From Paracoccaceae bacterium (GTDB lineage: Bacteria > Pseudomonadota > Alphaproteobacteria > Rhodobacterales > Rhodobacteraceae): a DNA stretch of 64,000 nucleotides. The position numbers were made by a program, and so were the translations under genes. Where the stretch lies: NCBI GenBank assembly GCA_023259435.1, contig JALRHZ010000002.1, positions 1 to 64,000 of the forward strand. Direction: 5' to 3'. The notes under the pieces are model-generated. The model ran no database searches and was not told where the DNA came from. It worked only from the letters and a program-made list of their open reading frames with translations. Of the stretch, positions 17,124 through 26,717 are shown piece by piece. How positions within the stretch are numbered: position 1 is the first letter of the stretch; each line of letters opens with the position of its first letter.

Positions 17124-18350
17124 ATGTTTCTTAAAAAATTTGCAATCGCTGGTGCTATGACGGCTTTGATGTCAACATCAGCCCTCGCGTGCGAAATTAG
17201 CGCGCGTGTTTCTATTGTTGGGAACGAGTTCCCAGCCATTCAAAGTGTGGGTGCAGGTGCCCAAGCTTGTACCGGTGCTGAGGTTGCGACAAACCTCACT
17301 GCGGATCACCAGAAAATCAACCTACCTGGGATGCAGGGCAACCCTGCAGAGTACACCTCTGCGATTGTTGCCAACTCATCCATTGTTGCATTGATGAACG
17401 AAGACGTCATTCGTCCACTCGATGATTTGGTCGCACAGCATGGCCAAGCTCTTAAGAAAAACCAGCTGATCACAATCGACGGCAAAGTGATGGCGGTGGC
17501 GTTTATGGCCAACGCACAGCACCTTGTATATCGCTCAGATGTTCTTGAAAAAATCGGTGTCGAGCCGCCAAAGACATACGAAGATATGTTGGCAGCTGCG
17601 AAAATGATCCGTGACCAAGGTATTATGGAAAACCCAGTTGGTGGTGCCTATGCTGCGGGTTGGAACCTTGCGCAGGAATTCAACAACATGTTCCTTGGCA
17701 TGGGTGGTACACATTTCAAACCAGGAACAGCAGAGCCAAACATCAACAACGAAGCAGGTGTAAAAACACTTGAGATGATGAAGGCATTGTCCGAGTACAT
17801 GAACCCAGATTTCTTAACACATGACTCCAATGCAACAAATGCAGAGTTCCGCGCTGGCAACGTTGCGATCATGAACATGTGGGGATCACGCGCTGCGACT
17901 TTGGTCTCTGCAGAAGGTGTACCACAAGAAGTTGTCGACGGCTTTGCAATCGCAGGTCCGATGACAGTTGGCGGCGGTAATATCCCTGCATCTACATTGT
18001 GGTGGGACGGTTGGACTGTTGCTAAAAATATTAGCGACGCAGAAGCCGAAGCAACATTTATTGCGATGATGAACGGTATTGCGCCATCCATGATGGCAGA
18101 CGAAGAAATCCGGACACAAGCGGTTTGGTTGATTGATGGCTATGAGCCAACAGAAGCAGCCGTAGGTGTATTTGCAGCTGCTGGCATGGACACCATCCCG
18201 TATCCAATGCTGCCATACATGGGTCTATTGCACACAGCATTGGGCAATGAATTGGCTGACTTTATGAAGGGCGACGAAAGCGCAGAACAAGCGTTGAAAG
18301 ACGTCGAAGCGGCCTACATGGCGGCGGCCAAAGAAAAAGGCTTCCTCTAA
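17124..18350 (+). CDS. Extracellular solute-binding protein, family 1
   Basis: A 408-residue periplasmic binding protein. The N-terminus KKFAIAGAMTALMSTSALA is a clear Sec signal peptide, with likely cleavage before CEIS. The preceding residues do not form a good lipobox, so a soluble periplasmic form is expected. The body has the sugar/polyol-binding pattern of the MalE/UgpB group, including LIDGYEPTEAAV near the C-terminus. It presents the unknown substrate to the permeases. GGGAGAGAG forms the ribosome site. A stem-loop directly after the stop may raise its mRNA level relative to the permeases. Confidence 0.9.
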   Translation: MFLKKFAIAGAMTALMSTSALACEISARVSIVGNEFPAIQSVGAGAQACTGAEVATNLTADHQKINLPGMQGNPAEYTSAIVANSSIVALMNEDVIRPLDDLVAQHGQALKKNQLITIDGKVMAVAFMANAQHLVYRSDVLEKIGVEPPKTYEDMLAAAKMIRDQGIMENPVGGAYAAGWNLAQEFNNMFLGMGGTHFKPGTAEPNINNEAGVKTLEMMKALSEYMNPDFLTHDSNATNAEFRAGNVAIMNMWGSRAATLVSAEGVPQEVVDGFAIAGPMTVGGGNIPASTLWWDGWTVAKNISDAEAEATFIAMMNGIAPSMMADEEIRTQAVWLIDGYEPTEAAVGVFAAAGMDTIPYPMLPYMGLLHTALGNELADFMKGDESAEQALKDVEAAYMAAAKEKGFL

Positions 18351-18359
18351 TAACTCCTG

Positions 18360-18386
18360 CTTGGCAGGGGCGCGTCCCCTGCCAAG
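18360..18386 (+). other. Intercistronic stem-loop after the binding-protein gene
   Basis: CTTGGCAGGGG and CCCCTGCCAAG form a perfect 11-bp stem with a 5-base loop and no T-run. This arrangement is common between binding-protein and permease genes, where it stabilises the upstream message. Confidence 0.7.
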
Positions 18387-18434
18387 ATTCCGTTCCTAAT
18401 TCACCTAACCTGATCACCAACAAGATTGAGTAAC

Positions 18435-19460
18435 ATGAAACACCGCACGTTCTTTTGGTTTTTTCTTCCGACTGGTTTGGCAATGCTGTTGTTCATCGCG
18501 TTGCCAATCGTGTCTGTCGTCACTCAATCTCTTTTTACGCCGCACGAAGCGGTCTTGGTGACAGTTGAAACCTGTACCCCATTCAAATGTACTCAAGAAA
18601 CCACCATTGATCAGGATGCCACAGCAGCGATCCGTGAAGCAGAGCCTTTGGGGCGTTTTGTCGGTCTGAGTATCTATTTTGACCGCGGACATTTGGCGAT
18701 TGCCGAAGTGTCTGAGGCGTGGCAAACGCGCGCATCTTTCGGTGACTTTTTTAACAAGCTAAACAACCTGCCCTTTTACCGGGCGATGGGCTTTACCTTG
18801 GCCTTTACCTTTATCGTGACGCCTTTGGTTATTTTGATGGGGCTGGTGATTGCGCTGGCCGTGAACACGGTACACGCCCGACTAAAGGGTGTTGTCATTT
18901 TCTTTTCACTTTTGCCATTCGTGATCACGCCATTGATCGGGGCATTGGTTCTATTTTGGATGATCGACAGCCGCGGTATCCTTGGAACGGCTTTGCAATG
19001 GATGGCCGGTGATCCGTCTCTTTCGCTTAAGGCGTCTACGGGCCTTATGTGGATCTCCTTGATGATCTACGGCGTTTGGCATGCGGCACCCTTTGCGTTT
19101 GTCATTTTCTATGCCGGTCTTCAGACCCTTCCAATGGACCAAATTGAAGCGGCCCAAATTGACGGAGCGTCCAGATTTCAGCGCCTAAGATACGTCATTG
19201 TGCCCCATCTCATGCCTCTGGTGACGTTTGTGGCCTTGATACAGCTTATGGACAATTTCCGCGTGTTTGAGCCTATTGTCGGATTTAATGCCTCTGCGCA
19301 TGCCTCCTCTCTCAGCTGGGCGATCTTTAACGACCTTGGCGGCGAAACACAGCAGTTGTCGTCGGCGGCTGCAACCTCTGTGATTACAATTATTGGTGTC
19401 GCAATTCTATTGTCCCCTGTGCTGGTGCGGACATGGCGCGACTACAAAGGGAAAGTCTAA
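18435..19460 (+). CDS. ABC importer permease (CUT1, MalF type)
   Basis: A 341-residue inner-membrane permease with about six helices. It has an unusually long periplasmic stretch, roughly residues 35-115, containing paired Cys (CTPFKC). The EAA coupling loop reads QIEAAQIDGASRFQRLRYV followed by IVPHLMP and contacts the ATPase. ATG 18435 is used; a TTG nine bases earlier is possible. The stop overlaps the next start by one base, so the two permeases are likely made in equal amounts. Confidence 0.9.
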   Translation: MKHRTFFWFFLPTGLAMLLFIALPIVSVVTQSLFTPHEAVLVTVETCTPFKCTQETTIDQDATAAIREAEPLGRFVGLSIYFDRGHLAIAEVSEAWQTRASFGDFFNKLNNLPFYRAMGFTLAFTFIVTPLVILMGLVIALAVNTVHARLKGVVIFFSLLPFVITPLIGALVLFWMIDSRGILGTALQWMAGDPSLSLKASTGLMWISLMIYGVWHAAPFAFVIFYAGLQTLPMDQIEAAQIDGASRFQRLRYVIVPHLMPLVTFVALIQLMDNFRVFEPIVGFNASAHASSLSWAIFNDLGGETQQLSSAAATSVITIIGVAILLSPVLVRTWRDYKGKV

Positions 19461-20341
19461 TGTCTTCACCTGCGAATAAAATGCCTGTCGCTCTTCGGTT
19501 TGCCTCGACCGTTTTCGTGATTGCTTGGCTTCTTATGGCGGCGTTTCCCTTTATTTGGACGTTTTGGGGATCGTTCAAAGTCGAGCTTGATTTCTTTTCG
19601 ATCTCTGATTGGACGAACGCCATTACAGGCGAGCGCACAAAAGAAACACATGGGTCTGCGTTCACTGGCGCGGGCTATCACGGTGCGTGGGTCGAAGAAG
19701 GATTTTTGCGCAATGTGATCAATACATTTATTGTGTGCTTTTTTGTGGTCTGTACCTCTTTGACCTTTGGCACTCTTGGCGGCTATGCGCTGTCGCGCTC
19801 GGGCTTTCGGTATACCTTTTGGCTTTTGATTGCTGCGCTGATTTTCCGTGCGATGCCGCCAATCACGTTAGTTGCAGGGTATATGTTACCTTTTTTCCAA
19901 TGGAACCTCTGGGGAATTTTGCCCACTACCATCATCGTGTTGGTGGCCATAAATCAACCCTTTACCTTATGGATGTTGCACAGCTTTTTCCAAAACATCC
20001 CTAAAGAACTAGACGAAAGCGCCAAGGTAGATGGCTGTACCCAATTCCAAGCGTTCCGCCATGTCATCATTCCTGTGATGTGGCCAGGTGTGATTACGAC
20101 GGGTTTGTTTAGTTTCCTTCTCGCCTATAACGACTTTGCGGTGACCTCGATGCTTTTGTCCGAAGGCAACCGGACCATGGTACCCCAGATCGCTGCCTTC
20201 CTTGGAACAACTCAGACAGAGGGCAACATCATGTTCGCCGTGGCAGCAGTGGTCTCTGCGACTGCGCCTTTGTTTGTCTTGGTCATGTTCTTTCAGCGCC
20301 AGATCGTAAGCGGCCTTACAGCGGGGGCAGTCAAAGGATGA
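19460..20341 (+). CDS. ABC importer permease (CUT1, MalG type)
   Basis: A 293-residue second permease. The start at 19460 forms TAATG with the preceding stop and has AAAGGGAAAG just before it. About six membrane helices are seen. The coupling loop reads ELDESAKVDGCTQFQAFRHV followed by IIPVMWPG. It completes a full importer of ATPase, binding protein and two permeases. The stop overlaps the following SnoaL-like gene by 4 bases. Confidence 0.9.
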   Translation: MSSPANKMPVALRFASTVFVIAWLLMAAFPFIWTFWGSFKVELDFFSISDWTNAITGERTKETHGSAFTGAGYHGAWVEEGFLRNVINTFIVCFFVVCTSLTFGTLGGYALSRSGFRYTFWLLIAALIFRAMPPITLVAGYMLPFFQWNLWGILPTTIIVLVAINQPFTLWMLHSFFQNIPKELDESAKVDGCTQFQAFRHVIIPVMWPGVITTGLFSFLLAYNDFAVTSMLLSEGNRTMVPQIAAFLGTTQTEGNIMFAVAAVVSATAPLFVLVMFFQRQIVSGLTAGAVKG

Positions 20342-20868
20342 AGGGATCACGCCCAGAACAAGCGGTTTTATCCCGTGATACGGATCTGTCGAAAACCGAA
20401 GAGACACGTCGCGTTATCGAAGGCATGGTTGACGGGCTGAATGATCACCGCATTGACGACATAGGACAATTCTTTGCCCAAAGCTTCCGCTGGATGGGTA
20501 ATTATGGCTGTGGAACGAAAAACGGCCTAAGAGAATTCCAAGATAATTGGCAGCGTCCCTTTCAGGCGGCCTTTTCTGATAAAGTCTGTGTTGACGAAGC
20601 CCGATTATATATGGGCGAATGGGCAGCTGCTTTTGGTCGGCAAGAAGCCACCCACAGTGGTGAATTTATGGGAATTGCGCCGACCGGAAAACGCATTGAA
20701 ATTCGCTATATGGATTTTTGGAAAGTCGAAGATGGCAAGATCGCGGACAATTGGGTCATGGTCGATTTTCCGCATGTTCTGGCCCAGCTTGGACATGACG
20801 TCTTTGAAAATGAAGGTTGGGAAGCATTTGATCGCGGAGACAAGACACCACCGCGTCCAGAGGTATGA
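20338..20868 (+). CDS. Single-domain SnoaL-like protein
   Basis: A 176-residue NTF2-fold protein. The ending IEIRYMDFWKVEDGKIADNW, then MVDFPHVLAQLGHDVF, matches the C-terminal domain of the two-domain paralogues in this locus. Ester cyclase, isomerase or lactone-handling roles are possible from the fold. It is translationally coupled (ATGA) to the permease gene and lies nine bases before the HisD/HpsN-like gene, so it belongs to the pathway operon. Confidence 0.75.
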   Translation: MKGSRPEQAVLSRDTDLSKTEETRRVIEGMVDGLNDHRIDDIGQFFAQSFRWMGNYGCGTKNGLREFQDNWQRPFQAAFSDKVCVDEARLYMGEWAAAFGRQEATHSGEFMGIAPTGKRIEIRYMDFWKVEDGKIADNWVMVDFPHVLAQLGHDVFENEGWEAFDRGDKTPPRPEV

Positions 20869-20876
20869 GGTAAGAC

Positions 20877-22187
20877 ATGGCAATTGAATATCTAAAACAG
20901 TCAAAACCCGAAGCGGAACGTGCAGAAGATGATGCAAAGGTCCGTGCAACGGTCGAGGCAACTCTAAAAGACATCGAAACGCGCGGTGATGCCGCGGTGC
21001 GCGATCTAAGCCAGAAATTCGATGGATATGCGCCCGAGAATTTCCGCCTGAGTGCCTCTGAGATCGAGGCCGCCATGCAAAAGGTGTCCACCCGCGATAT
21101 GGAGGACATCAAGTTTGCCCAGACGCAAATTCGCCGCTTTGCCGAAGAACAACGTGCAAGCATGAAAGACATCGAAGTTGAAACGATGCCGGGTGTGATC
21201 TTGGGGCATAAGAACATCCCCGTCCAGTCGGTTGGATGCTATGTACCTGGTGGCAAATTTCCGATGGTTGCTTCTGCTCATATGTCCGTTTTGACAGCAT
21301 CGGTTGCAGGCGTGCCGCGCATCATTGCGTCGGCCCCACCTGTGAACGGCGCGCCGCATCCCGCAATTGTTGCGGCGATGCAAATGGCTGGTGCACATGA
21401 GATTTACGTTTTGGGTGGTATCCAAGCCGTTGGGGCAATGGCAATCGGAACTGAAACGATTGAACCAGTTCATATGTTGGTTGGACCCGGTAATGCATTT
21501 GTTGCCGAGGCCAAGCGTCAGCTGTTTGGCCGTGTTGGGATTGATTTGTTCGCAGGACCCACTGAAACCATGGTAATTGCAGATGACACTGTGGATGCGG
21601 AATTATGTGCAACCGACCTCTTGGGCCAAGCAGAACACGGATATAACTCTCCAGCGTGCATGATTACCAATAGTCGTAAGTTGGCAGATGCAACTCTGGC
21701 CGAGATTGAGCGTATTCTTGAAATAATTCCAACCCGCGAAACCGCAGAAACGAGTTGGCGCGAATATGGCGATATGATTGTCTGTGATACGCATGAAGAG
21801 ATGCTTCAGGTGGCGAACGAGATGGCCTACGAGCATGTGCAAGTTATGACAGATCGGGATGATTGGTATTTGGAGAATATGCATTCCTATGGGGCATTAT
21901 TCCTTGGCCCGCGTACCAATGTGGCCAATGGAGATAAAGTCATCGGAACCAACCATACCTTGCCCACCAAAAAAGCCGGACGGTACACAGGGGGTCTTTG
22001 GGTTGGGAAATATCTAAAGACGCATAGCTATCAAAAAGTTATCACGGATGAAGCTGCTGCGTTGGTGGGCGAGTACGGGTCGCGGCTTTGTATGCTAGAA
22101 GGCTTTGTCGGGCATGCGGAACAATGCAACATTCGTGTGCGCCGATATGGTGGGAAAAATGTTCCCTATGGAGCAGCGGCTGAGTAA
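20877..22187 (+). CDS. Histidinol-dehydrogenase-family protein, HpsN-like
   Basis: A 436-residue zinc- and NAD-dependent dehydrogenase of the HisD fold. HisD zinc ligands are conserved: Gln251 and His254 ([10 protein letters not shown]), Asp353 ([10 protein letters not shown]) and His413 (GFVGHAEQ). The catalytic Glu319-His320 pair (YEHVQVM) is also present. The segment [18 protein letters not shown] is characteristic of sulfopropanediol 3-dehydrogenase (HpsN) relatives rather than true HisD. Family members oxidise a primary alcohol to a carboxylate in two steps. No other histidine genes are near, which supports a catabolic role. Whether the substrate carries a sulfonate is unknown. Confidence 0.85.
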   Translation: MAIEYLKQSKPEAERAEDDAKVRATVEATLKDIETRGDAAVRDLSQKFDGYAPENFRLSASEIEAAMQKVSTRDMEDIKFAQTQIRRFAEEQRASMKDIEVETMPGVILGHKNIPVQSVGCYVPGGKFPMVASAHMSVLTASVAGVPRIIASAPPVNGAPHPAIVAAMQMAGAHEIYVLGGIQAVGAMAIGTETIEPVHMLVGPGNAFVAEAKRQLFGRVGIDLFAGPTETMVIADDTVDAELCATDLLGQAEHGYNSPACMITNSRKLADATLAEIERILEIIPTRETAETSWREYGDMIVCDTHEEMLQVANEMAYEHVQVMTDRDDWYLENMHSYGALFLGPRTNVANGDKVIGTNHTLPTKKAGRYTGGLWVGKYLKTHSYQKVITDEAAALVGEYGSRLCMLEGFVGHAEQCNIRVRRYGGKNVPYGAAAE

Positions 22188-22194
22188 TGGATGT

Positions 22195-22243
22195 GAGGGG
22201 CTCTGCCCCTCATACTCCCCGAGATATTTTTAGACAAAAAATG
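22195..22243. repeat. 3-prime repeat motif with hairpin, copy A
   Basis: A GAGGGGC-TCT-GCCCCTC hairpin is followed by CCCCGAGATATTTTTAGACA and AAAAATG. The same block occurs inverted at 53370-53397. It sits just downstream of the HpsN-like gene, in the kind of 3-prime position where such motifs recur in Rhodobacterales. Confidence 0.75.
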
Positions 22244-22259
22244 CAAAGGGCATGTTGAC

Positions 22260-22892
22260 ATGATTACAGTTTTTGGACGCGATAGTTCGGCCAATGTCCA
22301 GGCGGTGATGTGGTGCATTGCTGAGCTAGGATTAGAGCATGAGCGCCTTGATGTGGGCGGGTCGTTTGGAGGTACCGATACGCCTGAGTATCGCGCGATG
22401 AATCCGATGGGTTTGGTCCCTGTTTTGAAAGACGGGGAGACGGTTTTATGGGAGTCGCCGACCATTGTCCGGTATTTGATGCGGGAGTATGGAGAGCACC
22501 CCAAAGACCCAGTTGCGGCGGCCAAGATTGAGCAATGGGCAGATTGGACACGGGCACATTTTTATCCTGAGTTGATCCCTGGGGTATTTTATCAGCTATT
22601 TCGTATGACTGTAGAACAGCGCAGCCAAGCGACCATTGATAAGTCTAGTGCCGAGTTGGATCGGTTGGGAGCCATTGTGTCAGATGCGATCACGGGGCCT
22701 TATTTTATGGGTGACCAGATTACAGTTGCTGATTATGCATTAGGGACATTGATGCATCGATATTTTGTCATGGAATTTGAGCGCGGCGATCACCCAGCGT
22801 TGGCGCGGTATTATGAAGCGTTATGTGACAGGCCTGCCTTTCGCGACCATGTCATGAAAGATCCAAATGTATTAAAGGTTGCAGGAGCGTAA
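22260..22892 (+). CDS. Glutathione S-transferase family protein
   Basis: A 210-residue GST. An N-terminal thioredoxin fold starts ITVFGRDSSANVQ with Ser at the usual catalytic position. The cis-Pro region is MGLVPVLKDG and the glutathione gamma-Glu contact is ESPTIVRYL. The C-terminal half is the all-helical domain with the N-capping box ITVADYALG. In catabolic operons such enzymes open epoxides, cleave thioethers or reduce adducts. It follows the HpsN-like gene after a 72-base gap that contains a hairpin, so it may be expressed at a lower level than the genes before it. Confidence 0.9.
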   Translation: MITVFGRDSSANVQAVMWCIAELGLEHERLDVGGSFGGTDTPEYRAMNPMGLVPVLKDGETVLWESPTIVRYLMREYGEHPKDPVAAAKIEQWADWTRAHFYPELIPGVFYQLFRMTVEQRSQATIDKSSAELDRLGAIVSDAITGPYFMGDQITVADYALGTLMHRYFVMEFERGDHPALARYYEALCDRPAFRDHVMKDPNVLKVAGA

Positions 22893-22893
22893 G

Positions 22894-23946
22894 ATGCAGG
22901 ACCTGCCATCGCATCATAAAGCTTTGCTCGCACCTGTGCGGGCTGCTTTGTATGACTTTGAGGAGGCACATGTGCGTTCGGCTTTAGAGGCTGTGTTTCA
23001 TCCCGAAGCCGTGGTTCATATGTGTTTTCCTTTTGGCGACGTGGTGGGGCCTGTTGAGTTTTATGATACCTGTTTTGCACCGTTGCATGCAGCGATACCG
23101 GATTTAGAGCGTCGTGATTGGATCGTCATGGCGGGGCAGACCCCGGAAGGTGCGCATTGGGTGGGCTGCGGGGGGCATTACACAGGTACCTTTGCTGCAC
23201 CGTTTTTGGACATTCCTCCGACAGGGCATGTGGTGCATATGCGCTTTCATGAGTTTTACCGGTTTGAGGGCGACCGCATTGTCGAAGTTCAGGCTATTTG
23301 GGATATTCCTGAAGTCATGATGCAGGCCGGTGCTTGGCCTATGGCACCGTCTCTTGGGTTGGAATACTGCGTTCCCGGACCTGCGACCTTGGATGGGCTG
23401 ATTTCCGGACCTTGGGATCCACAGCAGGCTCGTGCCAGCTGTGACCTTATTGTTGACATGCTAACGCATATGACGCGCCATCCTGCGCAAGGTGGCCCCG
23501 AGGTTATGGAAATGGAGCGGTTTTGGCACCCAAAAATGAACTGGTACGGTCCGGCCGGTATTGGAACATGTCGCGGTATTTCCGGATTCCGAAACTGGCA
23601 CCAAATTCCGTTTCTGAATGCGATGCCAGATCGTGGTCAGTCGAATGACGATTTGACATTCCACTTTTTTGGCGATGCCAATTACGCTGCCGTGACAGGG
23701 TGGCCGAATATGCGTCAGAGCCTAAGTGCGGACGGGTGGATGGGCCTTGTACCATCTGGTCAAACGATTGATCTGCGCAGCCTAGATTTCTGGCGGATTG
23801 AAAACGGGTTGATCCGCGAGAATTGGGTCTTGGTTGACGTGTTAGATGTCTATCATCAACTTGGCGTTGATGTATTTCGGCGCATGCGTGAATTTAACAA
23901 AGCACGTGTTCCCGGCGCAATTTCTTATCCTCTAGGAGAACACTGA
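22894..23946 (+). CDS. Tandem SnoaL-like (NTF2-fold) protein
   Basis: A 350-residue protein, paralogous over its length to the left-arm protein at 14866. ATG 22894 is preceded by AGGAG at ideal spacing. Domain 1 ends with FHEFYRFEGDRIVEVQAIWD and domain 2 with IDLRSLDFWRIENGLIRENW, followed by VLVDVLDVYHQLGVDVFRRM. Both domains keep the curved-sheet, helix-capped pattern of ligand-binding NTF2 folds. Its stop overlaps the SDR start by one base. The activity is unknown. Confidence 0.72.
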   Translation: MQDLPSHHKALLAPVRAALYDFEEAHVRSALEAVFHPEAVVHMCFPFGDVVGPVEFYDTCFAPLHAAIPDLERRDWIVMAGQTPEGAHWVGCGGHYTGTFAAPFLDIPPTGHVVHMRFHEFYRFEGDRIVEVQAIWDIPEVMMQAGAWPMAPSLGLEYCVPGPATLDGLISGPWDPQQARASCDLIVDMLTHMTRHPAQGGPEVMEMERFWHPKMNWYGPAGIGTCRGISGFRNWHQIPFLNAMPDRGQSNDDLTFHFFGDANYAAVTGWPNMRQSLSADGWMGLVPSGQTIDLRSLDFWRIENGLIRENWVLVDVLDVYHQLGVDVFRRMREFNKARVPGAISYPLGEH

Positions 23947-24710
23947 TGGAATTCCCCAAAACACCGTCTTTTGATTTGTCAGGCAAACGCGCGTTGATTG
24001 CAGGGTCATCCTCGGGAATTGGTCTTGCGGGTGCTGTTGCTTTGGCCGAGCATGGGGCCGAGGTGGTGTTGGCGGCGCGGCGGGTGGATCGGTTAAATGA
24101 CATAGTAAACGAGATGCACGCGCGTGGGTGGTCTGCACGTGCTATCGAAATGGATGTGACGGATGTCACGGCGACAGCGCGCTCTGTTGCTGCAGAAGGT
24201 CCGTTTGATATTTTGCTGAACTCAGCCGGTCTTGCCCGTCACACCAAGGCCGTCGACACAGCGCCCGAAGATTTTGATGCGGTCATGGATATCAATCTAC
24301 GCGGTGCATATTTCCTGACGCAGGCGGTGGCCAAAGGGTTAATCGAAGCGGGTCGCGCGGGATCGTTGATTAACATTTCAAGCCAGATGGGCCATGTGGG
24401 TGGATTGGACCGCGCAGTATATTGCGCATCGAAGTTTGCAGTTGAAGGGTTTACCAAGGCTATGGCGTTGGAATTTGGGGCGCATAAGATCCGTGTAAAC
24501 ACGATTTGCCCAACGTTCATATTAACAGATCTGACACGGCCCACGTTTGAAGACCCTGAACGACGCGCATGGGTTCTGGACAAGATTAAACTGGGTCGCG
24601 CGGGTGAGGTTGAGGACCTAATGGGTGCAGTCGTCTATTTGGCCTCTGATGCCTCAAGCCTCGTGACAGGGACCTCAATGCTTGTCGACGGAGGTTGGAC
24701 GGCGGACTAA
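23946..24710 (+). CDS. Short-chain dehydrogenase/reductase
   Basis: A 254-residue classical SDR. The nucleotide loop is AGSSSGIG near residue 20, LNSAG stabilises the central sheet, and the catalytic Ser is in NISSQMG with Tyr and Lys in YCASK. AARR after the second strand suggests NADP or NAD could both fit. It ends with the typical LVTGTSMLVDGG. One-base overlaps with both neighbours place it in the catabolic operon, presumably oxidising or reducing a hydroxyl group of the pathway intermediate. Confidence 0.92.
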   Translation: MEFPKTPSFDLSGKRALIAGSSSGIGLAGAVALAEHGAEVVLAARRVDRLNDIVNEMHARGWSARAIEMDVTDVTATARSVAAEGPFDILLNSAGLARHTKAVDTAPEDFDAVMDINLRGAYFLTQAVAKGLIEAGRAGSLINISSQMGHVGGLDRAVYCASKFAVEGFTKAMALEFGAHKIRVNTICPTFILTDLTRPTFEDPERRAWVLDKIKLGRAGEVEDLMGAVVYLASDASSLVTGTSMLVDGGWTAD

Positions 24711-25723
24711 TGGCTCAGGTTAAGATCACATCGGCAGAAGTTGCGGCAAAGGCAGGCGTAAGCCAGTCTGCTGTAAGCCGTGTGTTCACGCCTGGGGCCT
24801 CTGCATCTGCGAAAACCACGGAAAAGGTAAGGAAAGCGGCGCAAGAATTGGGATACCGCCCAAACGTGCTTGCCCGTGCGATGGTATCGGGGCGCTCTCG
24901 GATTATCGGGCTTGTCGTGGCCTATTTGGACAATCAATTCTATCCAGAAGCTTTGGAGAAATTGTCGAAGACTTTGCAGGCCGAAGGCTATCATATTCTT
25001 GTTTTTACGGCCTCGCGCACATCGGGCAATATTGACCATGTGATTGAGGAAATCATGGGCTATCAAGTGGATGGCATCATCGCAGCTTCGGTCGCGCTGT
25101 CGTCGGATTTGGCGGATAAATGCGCAGCCGCTGGCATCCCGATCGTGTTTTTCAACCGCTCCCAAGATGGCCAAGAGATCACCTGTGTGACCTCTGACAA
25201 TATTGCGGGCGGCCGAAAAGTCGCAGAGCATTTGATTGCGCTTGGTCATCGTGAGATTGGTTATATCGCAGGGTGGGAGGGCGCCTCTACGCAGCGTGAC
25301 CGTGAGGCGGGCTTTCTCCAAGGGCTGCAGGATCATGGTCTGGGCCTCGCGGCACGCGAAGTTGGGAATTTCCGCATGGATCAAGCCCGTGACGCGACTT
25401 TGCGGATGTTTGCTGCCCCAAAGCCGCCTAGCGCGGTATTTGTTGCCAATGATCACATGGCCTTTGCAGTAATTGATACATTGCGCAGCGAGCTTGGCCT
25501 TCGCATCCCACAAGATGTTGCTGTGGTGGGTTATGACGATGTGCCGGCAGCCGCATGGCCGGCCTACGACCTTACGACGGTGCGCCAACCTGCCAACCGC
25601 ATGGTTAGTGCAACGGTCCAAACACTCTTGGCCAAAATTGACAATCCAAGCGTGGCACCAGAACAAATTCACATTGACGGCCCCTTAATGATCCGCGGCT
25701 CTAGCACCCCTAAAGAAGGATAA
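24710..25723 (+). CDS. LacI-family transcriptional regulator
   Basis: A 337-residue repressor with the helix-turn-helix ITSAEVAAKAGVSQSAVSRV at the N-terminus, a hinge helix (LGYRPNVLARAMVSG) and a periplasmic-binding-protein-like effector domain (VVAYLDNQFYPEALEKL, DGIIAASVAL, VGYDDVPAAAWP). The start forms TAATG with the SDR stop. It is embedded in the operon and is the likely ligand of the two CG-centred operators at 15896 and 15950. The effector is probably the transported substrate or an early intermediate. Confidence 0.92.
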   Translation: MAQVKITSAEVAAKAGVSQSAVSRVFTPGASASAKTTEKVRKAAQELGYRPNVLARAMVSGRSRIIGLVVAYLDNQFYPEALEKLSKTLQAEGYHILVFTASRTSGNIDHVIEEIMGYQVDGIIAASVALSSDLADKCAAAGIPIVFFNRSQDGQEITCVTSDNIAGGRKVAEHLIALGHREIGYIAGWEGASTQRDREAGFLQGLQDHGLGLAAREVGNFRMDQARDATLRMFAAPKPPSAVFVANDHMAFAVIDTLRSELGLRIPQDVAVVGYDDVPAAAWPAYDLTTVRQPANRMVSATVQTLLAKIDNPSVAPEQIHIDGPLMIRGSSTPKEG

Positions 25724-25727
25724 CCCT

Positions 25728-26717
25728 ATGAACGGCTTTGACCCCAAGTTTGTGGACTTTCCCGATTACATTATCGGTATCACCAAAGAGATTTGGGAAG
25801 ATCGAGGCCTTGCCACCCTGCACGACTATTATGCTCCTGATATCATCGTACGCTCGCCTGCGTCGGTGGTGACGGGAAATCAAGGCGTGATCGCCGCGAC
25901 GATGGCAACTTTGGCCGAGTTTCCAGATCGGACGCTATTGGGTGAGGATGTGATCTGGAGCGGCACTCCGGAGGAAGGCATGCTGTCTTCGCATCGTCTT
26001 CACTCGACTGCGACCCATGCGCGCGATGGGGTTTATGGTAAAGCTACGGGCATACATCTTAGGTATCGGATTATCGCGGATTGTCATGCCAAGGGTAACA
26101 TGATCGACGATGAATGGCTCATCCGCGATCAGGGAGCGATTGTGCGTCAACTGGGCTGGGACCCCAAGGAATATGCACGTGACCTTATCGCTCGTGAAGG
26201 CGGACCCGAGGCCGCCACGCACCCCTTTACGCCTGCCATTGATATTGCTGGCCCATACAAAGGTGCCGGCAATGACAATGAGTGGGGCACTCGCTATGCC
26301 GATATACTGACGCGGATAATGCAGGCAGATTTCACAGTGATCCCGAATGAATATGACCGCGCCGCCAACCTTGCCTATGCAGGCGGGATTGAGACGATTT
26401 CGCATCAAGGGGCCGATCAATTCTGGATGGGGCTGCGGGCCTCATTCCCGAATGCCACCTTTACCATTCATCACCAAATTGGTCGCGACGATCCGATGAT
26501 GCCGCCGCGTGCCGCTCTTAGATGGAGCTTGGATGGCATACATGATGGCTGGGGTAGTTTTGGCGCGCCTACCGGGGCCAAGGTTCATATCATGGGTGCC
26601 AGCCATGCCGAATTCGGCGCGCTGGTCGGCGGTCATCCTAAGCTACGTCGTGAATGGGCATTGTTTGATGAAACCGCAGTTTGGAAACAGATTTTATTAC
26701 ACACAGGTGAGTTATGA
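25728..26717 (+). CDS. Divergent tandem SnoaL-like protein
   Basis: A 329-residue protein with two NTF2-like halves, roughly residues 10-155 and 180-320. The first has LATLHDYYAPDIIVRSPAS and IDDEWLIRDQGAIVRQLGW. The second has IMGASHAEFGALVGGHPKLR. It is more distant from the other SnoaL-like proteins of the locus. Many relatives are annotated only as polyketide cyclase or nuclear-transport-factor-2-like. It overlaps the bicupin gene by 4 bases. The function is unknown. Confidence 0.65.
   Translation: MNGFDPKFVDFPDYIIGITKEIWEDRGLATLHDYYAPDIIVRSPASVVTGNQGVIAATMATLAEFPDRTLLGEDVIWSGTPEEGMLSSHRLHSTATHARDGVYGKATGIHLRYRIIADCHAKGNMIDDEWLIRDQGAIVRQLGWDPKEYARDLIAREGGPEAATHPFTPAIDIAGPYKGAGNDNEWGTRYADILTRIMQADFTVIPNEYDRAANLAYAGGIETISHQGADQFWMGLRASFPNATFTIHHQIGRDDPMMPPRAALRWSLDGIHDGWGSFGAPTGAKVHIMGASHAEFGALVGGHPKLRREWALFDETAVWKQILLHTGEL

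Noticed and set aside
20877-22187. Calling this gene hisD
   Set aside because: Catabolic context, no histidine genes nearby, and the HpsN-type block near the C-terminus.
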